Positions 38,701 through 50,700 of a stretch of 64,000 nt of DNA are shown in pieces. Source of the stretch: Macquaria australasica (Eukaryota; Chordata; Actinopteri; Centrarchiformes; Percichthyidae); contig SEMN01000308.1 in assembly GCA_005408345.1 (NCBI GenBank), positions 310,001-374,000 on the forward strand. Direction: 5' to 3'. Made by a program: the position numbers and the translations under genes. The first letter of the stretch is position 1, and every line of letters begins with the position of its first letter. The notes under the pieces are model-generated. The model ran no database searches and was not told the DNA's origin. It was given only the letters and a program-made list of their open reading frames with translations.

Positions 38701-41700
38701 CTCCCATCCTAGGTGCCTTTGCATGTATACTTTCTTTCACTTTGCTCTTATGTGAAATTTTGATCAACTCTTTAAACTTTAAACAACTCTATTTTGTGAT
38801 AAAAAGCATAACAGCAGCAGATTCCCTGTGGAATCCAAACCAGGGGTTCATAGTGAACAATGGCATACACATAGAAGGAGACTGTGACATCTTTGCACCA
38901 ACAAAAAAGGATTTTAGATTTTGTTTTACTTTCAAATATCACGAGGTAAAGACATGCGCTGTAAACCTTTCTTAATGTTAGCAACATACAGTTACTCATC
39001 ACTGTGACAGTCACCATTTCTCTGACTGATTCTAATGGCTGACTGGATTAATGAGGCGTCAATACTGCAGAGGCAAAGACGAACCTTCTGTGTGAGGAGG
39101 GCTTGGACCACCTGGTTAGCCACCTTGAGACATGGGAAAAGAAAAGAAAGAAAAGTTAATGTGTTATGAGTCTGGTCATTATTTTAGAGTGGATTTCAGA
39201 ACTTTCTGTGTAGCTTTGAGATGCAGAGAGACTGTAAATGAAAATGGCCCAATACAAACACCATCAGAGAGAATCTAGAGGCATGTAAGATGCTATGAGG
39301 ACAAATTGACAGCATGTTGCATCACAGAGTCAGATTTAGTGAAATCATACAGCAGTTGCCTGCAGTTAGTATATCTAACTTTATCCTCAGCACATAAATA
39401 AACCAAAATATAGTCATAAAAATCTAACAAATGTCTCTTTTAAGAGAATGCTTCTTTTTGTCCCTACACAGTTTATTTGCTTGCCTTGATGTAACTAACT
39501 TTTCTATTCCGAAGAAAAAGTTTGTTTTTGTTTTTATTGTGAATATATCATCTCAAATACCTTCTTTCCTGCTTATTTTGATTTCTGAAGCAGAAGCATG
39601 CATTATACCTTTACACCGGAATAATAACTGTTTCCACTTTTGTGTGCCGCAAAATGATTTCCCTCCACCTCTTTCATCTATCTATCAAAACGACTCGCCT
39701 CAGCTCATTCAGACCATGACAGGAAGCCTCCTGAATGCTTTTCCCCAAAAAAGATTAATGTGCATAATAAGACTGAAAAGCAGGAGAAGGGAAATGGATC
39801 CCACAGCACAAACTCTGAAATTTCTGTCCTCAACCAGAATATGTTAAATTCTCATGGGAAGCAATCTCCATGGTAACAAGCCCATTAGTGAAGCCTGCAA
39901 AAAAAGAATAAAGTGGAGCAGTCTTCCTGGCTGGAGAGAGATGAAGGACAGACAGGGAAAGAGATGGAGAAACAATCAAAGTGTTGTCAGGGAGAAAAGA
40001 AGAGGAAGGAGTGCATGGAGACGACCCACATGCAGGAGCTGGGCTCCTGAGCAGTGGGGCTCGCTCCTGCAGCTCTCATTCTCATATCGCCCAGGGCTCT
40101 GTTGTGTGTCCGCTTCAACTAGAGATGAGCCCCTCTCTTGGCTTTCCTCTACAGACTTCACTAACACTATAGATAATAGTCTGAGTGTGTATGTGTGTCT
40201 GTTTGCTACAGAAGCTGATAGTCATTGTCCGAGTCCTGACCACCAGATTACTTTGTCTGGTCTGTTATGAGTTAACCCTCTTAAACCTACATAGACAAAG
40301 AAACACCTGCACAGAAAGCGAATAAGCAATTTTCCTATTTCTTCAGAATCAGATCTTGATAAGAATACGCAGCATATCGCTGTCTAACTCCCGTTGTGAT
40401 GATTTTCTTATTTTCATGTCTGTTGAATGATTATGCCGTGTCTCTCAATCCCACTCAATCACATAAAAAAAAAAGAAAGAAATGCATGGTGGTGAAAATG
40501 AAAGAAAGGCTGCTTTCTAGAACTCATGTAAACTGTATGCTGATAGCAATATGTTTACATTGTTAAAATACGAGGTTCACCTGACAGAAGTGATTTTTTG
40601 CACAATGACAATGTTTGCTAGTGCAAACCAGTACTGACCATGGATGAATAATAAGACCTGGATGAGGCGTCGCCGCTCAGCCTTGCTTCCAATTTTTTCC
40701 AGTCACCAAAAATTCCCCTGCAGCCCAAAAAACATTTTCCTTATAGGCCACCATTGTAAAAGAGACATCTGTAAACTGTTGAGAGGACACCTCCAACTGA
40801 AAACGAGTTCAATTATAACTCTTTCTATTATGAATGTTTGATTGATGGAGGTTTTATATTTGTAAAACTTTCCCCTAGCCGAGAATATAAAAATATGTGA
40901 TGTCATCACAATGTAAAGTCTATGGCCCAAGCGGGAAACCCAGATACCCTGGAACTAAACCCAGAAGCTAAAAACTTTTTTGGTCATATGCGCCAGACGA
41001 AGACTGAATAGGCGCCATCTTTGGGTCCAGTATCCAGTTCTTATAATACATCCATGGTACTGACATGAGGTACAACACCCACCTCGTCCAGACAGCGTTC
41101 ATACTGCTTCCTCTGATTGTCGTTTTCCATTGACAGAGCAGAGTTCTCTGCCTGCACAGGCAAAACACATACAGATATATTGCATGAATTACAGTTGTTA
41201 TGTTTGAATGTTCTATATCAATATCAAAATAGAATTTTGAAAAACGTGTATAGGCAAGGTTTCACGACTCAGCGTGAGAATCAAATACACATGACAAATA
41301 ATATGGTCATTCCTGCAAATGTGCAATATGATGCATGTGAGCTGTTGATATTGTCTTCTCTTAGACAGACAGACAGACTCTCTCCCTGAAGCACTGTAGG
41401 ATTTGCAGGTTCACTGGAGAAAGATGGTTCTAAATGAATGATGCTTTAAATTTCAGGCATCCAAACTCCATCCTGCAGACCTCGGCTGTGTCTGTGAGGA
41501 TCACTTGGCGTACCCCAGGTATAATTCAATTACTGACAGAGGTTTTGCACAGCAGGGAACACAAACCATTCTGGGAACTCAGGAGGTGACTTTCCACTGA
41601 AATGATTAATCCAGTAAATCTTAAAGGCTAGGCTACCTGAGATGGCTTGTTTTCACAAGTGCTGTGGGCAACTCCTCTGAACAACAGGTTCACAGATAAT

Positions 41701-44700
41701 CACAGAAATGGCTGATAATCACAGAAGTGAGCAGGGTTCAAAGAAGTACTCACCTCACACAGCTCAACATCATCTTCAGACTAACCCAAAGTGAGAGCCA
41801 AAGATTATCACCACAATATTTTAACCTGGTTCAGTGACTGGCTGCTGAAATGTATGGGACTGTTCTGACTCAGTCTTTTCTTAGGATGGATCTTAGGACA
41901 GTGTTTAAAAGGCCACAGATCAGCCTGAAGGCTGGCAGCCAGTATGTGTAAAGGTCAGGGAAGTCCAAGTTATGAGTTTGAACTTTAAGCGTTTGGGTCT
42001 TATATAGTATGTGATACATGAGCTCACACTTGCTATTGATGTGACAATACATCACATTTACAAATTAGCTGAATTGATTGGCATGTTATACATCAGTAAG
42101 TAAAGAAATCTGTTTTTTGTATGTCAATAAATATTGCATTCAGGCTTAAAATCTTAATTTAGAACTATTAAAGAACTGTTTTTGCATCTGCATAATGTGT
42201 TGCATCTGCAAAAATGATCCTGAATGCAAAAATAAATCACTTGCAAAGATGTAAATGTTTGGCAGTGTGCTTACCACCATGCTCCCTCATCCTTGTTTTT
42301 GCACAGTTAACATGGTTGATCTTCAGCGAGCATCGCATCAGTCAGTGTTTTAGGCTTAACTGTCAAATTCCACTGAATATTACTTTTTGGTTGAGGAGCT
42401 GAGAGCAGTTATCCTCAGTCAAAAAGCACAGCAAGCTCACTTTATTTTTTATTATTTATCTTCTAACTCTTATTTGTGGTTCTTAGAGCATTTTTTTTCA
42501 TTTCTCATGGTAGGTTATATGGAAGGTATCCCAGTGTGCCATAATGACTGGAAAGTAGTTTCCAACTAAATGGAAAACCTTGTAATGTTTCTCCAGTTCA
42601 GCGTTAAAGTTTAATTACAAATGTGGATAAAATAAAGGCAGCCACCATGAAGAGGCAATGGCATGAAAACCACAAAATACACTCAGAATTATCCATTAGG
42701 GTCATCAAAGTAGACAAGAAAATTGATGTGATTTAAGGCAGCACTTTATTCTAAAAGATCATCACTAATGACAGAGTGGTTATGCAGGCTTTCTTAAGTA
42801 CAGTACTAGACCATCTCTGAAATATCACTGAAATGATGGTCAATCATTTCCAGTAATTCCACAAGCATCCATGCTGGTAATTCCTTGAACTTGCACACAA
42901 TTATTGTGCAGTTATCAGGATGCAGGATTCAACATTAAAACCTTTGCAGTTGATGCATATACAGTGTAGATGCTGCATGCAATCATTTACTAAAATAATG
43001 AAAATCTCTAAATGTATTTGCTGTTTGGTCAGTTTAATTTCAATCCTTTGCTGGGTTTTCTCCCTCTTATTTACAGGCTTTTAGCAGAGTCACTACATGT
43101 CTTAGCTAGGCTATATATAGTTATTTTCAGAGCTGCTGGGCTACTCAGAAATGCCATCAATTGTACTTGGTGGTATGTTTTAGGATCATTTTCATGAAAA
43201 AAAAAACATTATATGCAATATAAAATTGTTTTTTTGTCAGTATGTCCCCAGGTTATCAACACACAGTAAATATCTGTCACTGTAACAGGAATATAAGAAC
43301 CATGTTGATTGGACACACTGAGCTATATGTAAAACAAAAAGTTAATATTAATGGATTTTGTGACTCCTATTATTATTCTTTATCTTACTTCTATTTGGAG
43401 GATAATCATGCTCTAAGTTTTGGAACTACAGTTTTTATGATATTTGAGGGATGTAAAAGGGTTAGGGTAGGTATAATGTTGCCATGGATTCAGTGAGTTA
43501 CACTGTGGGCTACAACTTGAGCCCAGTATTTTTAGCCTATATTGATCGACATTTTGGCAAACTGGCACCATTAAAAGTACGCCAAATTAGCTATTAGTTG
43601 TTCCTGTTTGCAATCTACCCATGGATGTACAGACAACTATCACTGGATTACTTTGATACTGAAGAAAACCTAAAAACATGATGAATCTCAGGCAAGTTCT
43701 GGAGTTACAAGGAACGTTTTTTTTCCATGATTTCTAAGCAGATTTATGGACGTTTATTGGACATCGGAGATAATGACATTCTCAGAAAGTGTAAATCACA
43801 CTGAATCTAAAAACAAGTGTATCTTGTCTGTGTGGTGAGATGTGACTGTGTTATGACACAGAGAAAGAGTGTGATGTTTTACGCATATTGCAGCTTTATG
43901 CTCTCATATGATGGTGTTTTTGTGTGGGGCTTCATGAAATCTCCATATATTTCATTTAGTTGTCCGGGATTCAGTCTGCATTATTGACTTCAAACAATCA
44001 TTCCTGGACATTCATAGTTAAATAATACACAACAAAAGAATTTGAAAGATGAATGAAAACAACTAAAACTAATCTGCATTAAACTTGTATTTATTTTTTT
44101 TTTTTACCAGCCAACTTATTTTCTATTTTTCTATAACCAACTGGAAGCACATTGTACTGCACAGTAACATACCACAGCAACAGCACAGTGAATTTCTCAC
44201 TGTAGTGAGTCATTGCAGGAGTTCAGTATATAACTCAATGCTTCACCACGTTTCTTAGTCATGCAGACACCCTGTGTTTCAGCCACTGCGGTGTTTTATT
44301 GAAACCCCTAACATCCCCAGAGATCAGCAGGTGTGACATCCAATAAACATCCCTGTTCACATCTGCTCTCACCTTACACTAACACCTACGTAACACCAGG
44401 TCCAACAATAATTCAAACCTTTTCTCTTTTTTCTATTTTCTCTTAACGAGGTCACTCCTTATGAGCCAATAACTATATATATATATTTCTGTTCCTTGGC
44501 CTTAAAGTAAATCCAATTATCATTACTGATAATATTTTGAAAAAATTAAATGAGGACAGTGGTATAATATAAAATAGGTCTATTTTAACAAACATGACCA
44601 TCACAAAATCACATCACATCCAGTAAAACAAAACACGCAAAGCAGAATTAGTGAAGTGAATTCTGTTTTTAGGTGGATTTTATCTTTAGGCTATACTTTG

Positions 44701-47700
44701 CAGTAGATATAGTAGCGCAATCAATAATGGCTGTCTGAGACCTCTCAACAGATGGTAAGCCCTATTACTTTTTCAGCAGGGAAGGTGTGACAGAGAGGCG
44801 TACTGTACATTCACTGGAACACTGACTGCAAATGTTAACTACCCTGTCAGCATTTTAATTATCACCTCCTGGATATGAATAACTCCTTTGCCTTCTGCTG
44901 TTTTTTTCTTGCCCCTAGGTCTGCTCTTCAGCAGAAGAGCATTACATTTTCTGTAATATTTAAAGATGGATAGAGGCATGATGAAACACTGACTGTGCTT
45001 GTTTGTCATCTACATGTCTCACAGGTATTTTCAAATGAAGCGAAGCAGACTCAGGTGCTATCTTTCGAGATCATTTCATTCGCACAAGTTAAATGCTTTG
45101 AAATTTATAACAGGTTTCATGTTCCAGCGTTTCATTATGTATTTACCTTAGGCAGCTTTTGAATTACTTTTAAGCATCTTAGATTTCCCTAATGATTTAA
45201 AATAGCCTAGCTTACCCAGTCTGACACCACAAAAATGGGGGGTCTGCCGCAGATTTCTGCAACATGCCTCAAGGTTTTGGTGAAGGACAGCAAGAAAAAC
45301 TTTAGGATTTTACTGAGTAAGCCAAATCATTTTAGTGAAGGGGCCAGATTTGGCCCACAGGTCACAATTTGCTGACCTGTGCTATAGCGCAAGTGAGAAA
45401 AAAGTGATAATTAGTTTATCGATCTGCGTAAAAGCCAGTCAGAGTCAAAGTGTTAGAGGTGAAATAATGCCATGTCATGTCTTTAACAACCCTACCTACC
45501 CTGTAATCCTTCCTAAATAAGGGATGTAACCAGTACAATGATGTTCAGTCCTTGGGAAAACCGCCTAGGGTGCTGTCTTTGAGCTTCCCACTTATTCCAA
45601 GTTTCTATAGATATCAAGTGAAATACATTTCATTAAATAAAGTATATGGTACTCTCAATATATCGATCAATCTGACATTTCAGGGATGAAAGGAAAGGAC
45701 TTGGGGAACAGGAAGAGTTGTGGGGAAATGGGGAACAGTTGGGGGAAGGGGACCATGCAATCCACTTTACCTCTAGGGCTCTGAGTCGCTGTAGCAGGGG
45801 ATTGCTGTCCTTTGAATTTTCCTCCGATCCTCTGCCGGCCTCAGGTGAGGTAGGCATCTCTGCTGCTGTGGCTGTGGGACCCTCCAGACTGTCCTGCTGC
45901 TTCCACATTTCCTCCAGGAGTTTGTCCTGAAACGCAGAGAGAGAGCGGATCAAAGATGACTTAAAGTCACAAAGAAATGAAAAATAAATTCTCCATATCA
46001 TGGGCTCCTGTTATAATAGCAATAAACAACACACTGCATGCTGTCACTACTACATTAATAAAACTTCCACTTTGCTTCACTTCAAAGTTTCATTAACACA
46101 TACATTTATTATTAACATTAAATCAAATGACCCCATGTAATGTGACAGCAAGTACTGTCAATCTCACTGGAAAACAACACCTTACTTTGCAGATTGTAGC
46201 CTTTTTAGCTTATTGCTTTGGTTCACTGATGTGTAGGGTTGACTGGTTGAATTACAGCTCTCAAACTACAGAGAATAAGAAGAGTACCGAGTTATAACTG
46301 ACCCGTCTGATGTGTGTAGAGGTGTGAGTGGTTATTCTGTAGCAGCCTGGTGTCATTTGCATGTGATTTAATAAAAGTACACACAGTGGACGGTGAAAGT
46401 TAACAAGTGGCTGGTGAACAGAGTAGGACATTTAACAAGCCAAAGAGATACATATTTTCCTCAGAAGTTGGTGGACCAAATGACGACTAAAACACCAGTG
46501 AATGTTGGACTTTCCTGTAACAGGTGGCCAGAAAAAAAAGGACTCCAGCGAGATGTTTATGCTGCTAGGTTCAACTGAGAACTCTTAAGTGCAGGAGTAT
46601 GTAAGGGATTCATGAGATGAGTTACTGTTACAATTTTTTAAAGCTGAAGGTTTTTATGGACGGAGAGCAGCAGCATTGAGGCAAAAGCTGGTAGTGGTAT
46701 TGAGCTCAGGAGGAGGGGGAGGATTTCTGTGTGTGTCCTTGAAGGTAATTTATTATCCCACTTTTATATGTCTACTTTGACTCAGCTTTTCTGATTTTGA
46801 CTCTGGCTTTCCCACAGATTTCAGTTCATCAGGAACATAATTTGAACTGCAGTAAACCTCATAGCCTCCATGACAGCCAACTGATAAACACATCTTTTAA
46901 GAACCTTCAAAGTGATAGAGTGGTATGGCAATTCATATTCAAGTGCTAACTCCAGGAAAGGTACTTGGTTTTAAATAAGTCAGGTTTCATCCCAATTTGC
47001 TGGATGTTAGTATAAAATTGGCAAATATAAATACATGCAATTCAATTACACCGCAAAAATATTTGAGGAAATGCAAACTAGACAGAAATAAATTCAATTC
47101 AATTCAATTCAGTTTTATTTATATAGCGCCATATCATAACAAAGTTATCTCAGGGCACTTTTTCGAATAGAGCAAGTCTAGACCGACTCTTTATTTTTAT
47201 AAATGGCCTCTGTATTGCAGCAGTATTTAGCAGATATTCAACATTACCAGCATGTATTGTTTGGATGCGTAAAGCTTACTGGAACATGGTGGGTGAGAGC
47301 CTTTCAGGTTTGCTCCTCAACCGGGCAGATACTCACAATCACCTGTATGGAGGTACTCTAATGCTTTGTCTGATACTGTAGATTGCACTTTAATAAAAAG
47401 CATAATATATTGTAAAGATTGAGCTTATTGTGCTGTTATACTGTGGGACGTAATTCATTTCTATTCTTTATTTTGGATACGAATCACCGTCTTTTTCCAA
47501 ATGCATACTTGTGTCCATGTGGTGATTATGCTTGTCTAATATCCTTACTTCATTTCATCCATCCATCCATCCATCCATTTTCTTCCGCTTATCCGGGGCT
47601 GGGTCGCGGTGGCAGCAGGTTAAGCAGGGTTGTCCAGACGTCCCTCTCCTCGGCAAAGCTTTCCAGCTCCTCCTGGGGGACCCCAAGGCGTTCCCAAGCC

Positions 47701-50700
47701 AGATGAGATATATAATCCCTCCAGCATGTTCTGGGTCTGCCCCGGGGCCTCCTACCAGTTGGACGTGCCCGAAACACCTCCAAAGGGAGGCGTCCAGGCT
47801 TTTCCTTTTTTTAGGCATCCTAGTCAGATGCCCGAACCACCTCAACTGGCTCCTTTCGATGCGAAGGAGCAGCGGCTCTACTCCGAGCTCCCTCCGGATG
47901 TCCGAGCTCCTTTCCCTGTCTCTAAGGGTGAGCCCAGCCACCCTACGGAGGAAACTCATTTCGGCCGCTTGTATCCGCGATCTCATTCTTTCGGTCACTA
48001 CCCAAAGCTCATGACCATAGGTGAGGGTTGGAACGTAGATCGACTGGTAAATCGACAGCTTTGCCTTCCGGCTCAGCTCCCTCTTCACCACCACGGTCCG
48101 GTACAACGCCCGCATTACTGCTGATGCTGCACCGATCCGCCTGTCCATCTCACGCTCCATCTTACCATCACTCGTGAACAAGACCCCGAGATACTTGAAC
48201 TCCCCCGTCTGGGGCAGTAACTCACCTCCAACCCAAAGGGGGCAGTCCACCGTTTTCCGGCTGAGAACCATGGCCTCGGACTTGGAGGTGCTGACTCTCA
48301 TCCCAGCCGCTTCACACTCGGCTGCAAACCGCCCCAGTGCATGCTGAAGGTCACAGGCCGATGAAGCCAACAGAACCACATCATCCGCAAAGAGCAGAGA
48401 TGCTATTCTGAGACCACCAAACCGGACACTCTCCTCCCCCCGGCTGCGCCTTGAAATCCTGTCCATGAATATCACAAACAGAATTGGTGACAAGGGGCAG
48501 CCCTGGCGGAGTCCAACACCCACTTGGAACGTGTTTGACTTTGTGCCGAGAATGCGGACACAGCACTCACTTCGGTTATATAGGGACCGGATGGCTTGTA
48601 GCAGCGACCCCGGTACCCCATACTCCCGCAGTACCCCCCACAGGACCCCCCGGGGGACACGGTCGAAAGCCTTCTCCAAGTCGACAAAACACATGTAGAC
48701 TGGATGGGCAAACTCCCATGAACCCCCCAGCAGCCCTGCAAGAGTAAAGAGCTGGTCCACTGTGCCACGGCCAGGACGGAATCCACATTGCTCCTCCTGG
48801 ATCCGAGGTTCGACAATCGGTCGTAGTCTCCTTTCCAGCACCCTGGAATAAACTTTCCCGGGGAGGCTGAGCAGTGTGATACCACGGTAATTGGAGCACA
48901 CCCTCCGGTCCCCCTTTTTGAAGACGGGAACCACCACCCCGGTCTGCCACTCCACAGGCACTGTCCCCGACCTCCATGCGACACTGAAGAGGCGTGTCAG
49001 CCAAGACAGCCCAACAATGTCCAGAGCCTTCAGCATTTCAGGGCGAATCTCATCCACCCCTGGCGCCTTGCCACCAAGAAGCTCTTTGACTACCTTGGAG
49101 ACTTCTGCCAGGGATATGGGTGAGTCTTCCCCCGAGTCTTCAAACTCTGCCTCCTCCACTGAGGACATGTTGGTCGGGTTGAGGAGATCCTCAAAGTGCT
49201 CTTTCCACCGCTCGACAACATCCCCAGTCCGGGTTAGCAGCTCTCCTCCCCTGCCGAACACGGCCTGGGCCAAGCCCCGCTTTCCCTTCCTGAGTCGTCT
49301 AACGGTTTGCCAGAACTTCCTTGAGGCCAACCGAAAGTCCTTCTCCATAGCCTTCCCAAACTCCTCCCACACCCGGGTTTTTGCTTTGGTGACCACCGAG
49401 GCCGCCATCCTTCTGGCCTCCCGGTACCTGTCCGCTGCTTCAGGAGACCTCTGGGCTAGCCAAGCCCGAAAAGCCTCCTTCTTCAGCTTAACGGCTTCCT
49501 TCACCGCCGGTGTCCACCAGCGGGTTCTAAGGTTGCCGCCTCGACAGGCACCGACGACCTTCTGACCACAGCTCCTAGCGGCCGCCTCAGCAATGGAGGC
49601 TTTGAACATGGCCCACTCTGTTTCCATGTCCCCAACCTCCCCCGGGATGCGCGAGAAGTTCTTCCGGAGGTGGGAGTTGAAGATCTCGCAGACAGGGCCC
49701 TCCGCCAGACGTTCCCAGTTCACCCTCACTACACGTTTAGGTTTGCCAGGTCTGTCCGGCAGCCGTCCCTGCCATCTTATCCAACTCACCACCAAGTGGT
49801 GATCAGTTGACAGCTCTGCCCCTCTCTTCACCCGAGTGTCCAAGACATACGGCCGCAGATCTGATGATACGACCACAAAGTCGATCATCGACCTGCGGCC
49901 TAAGGTGTTCTGGTACCAAGTACACTTATGAACAACCCTATGCTCAAACATGGTGTTTGTTATGGCCAGTCCATGGCTAGCACAGAAGTCCAACAACAAA
50001 GCACCACTAGGGTTCAGATCGGGGAGGCCATTCCTCCCAATCACCCCCCTCCAGGTTTCACCATCATTGCCCACATGGGCGTTGAAGTCTCCCAGCAGAA
50101 CTATGGAGTCTCCAGGTGGTATCCCTTCCAGGACGCCACCCAGGAACTCCAAGAAGGCCGGGTACTCTGAACTGCTGTTTGGTGCATAAGCACAAACAAC
50201 AGTCAGGGCCTTCCTCTCAGCAACTTTCAGTCGCATCGAGGCGACCCTCTCGTTCCCCGGGGAAAACTCCAACACAGCGGCGCTCAGCCGGGGACTCGTG
50301 AGTATCCCCACACCCGCCCGGCGCCTTTCATCCTGGGCAACTCCGGAAAAGAAGAGAGTCCAGCCCCTCTCCAGGAGTTTGGTTCCAGATCCTGAGCTAT
50401 GCGTAGAGGTGAGCCCAACTATATCTAGCTGGTACTGCTCCACCTCCTGCACCAGCTCCAGCTCTTTCCCCGCCAGAGAGCTGACGTTCCACGTCCCTAA
50501 AACCAGTCTGCGACACCGAAGGTCAGCACGCCCAGTTCTCTGCCCTTGCCTGCCGCCCGGCTTACATTGCACCCGACCCCGATGCCTATCCCTGCAGGTG
50601 GTGGGCCCACAGGGTGACTTCATTTCAGTCAGTATTAAACATTTTATGCTCTAACATTTTATTTTGTCTGACTTATCACTGGAGCTTCATAGTTGCTTGC

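Noticed and set aside
39854..40270. 138-codon plus-strand ORF as a gene
   Set aside because: Low-complexity basic composition, no splice context or recognisable motif; lies in an nckap5 intron.
48465..50654. Numerous plus-strand ORFs of 60 to 224 codons
   Set aside because: Antisense shadows of the GC-rich LINE reverse-transcriptase ORF.
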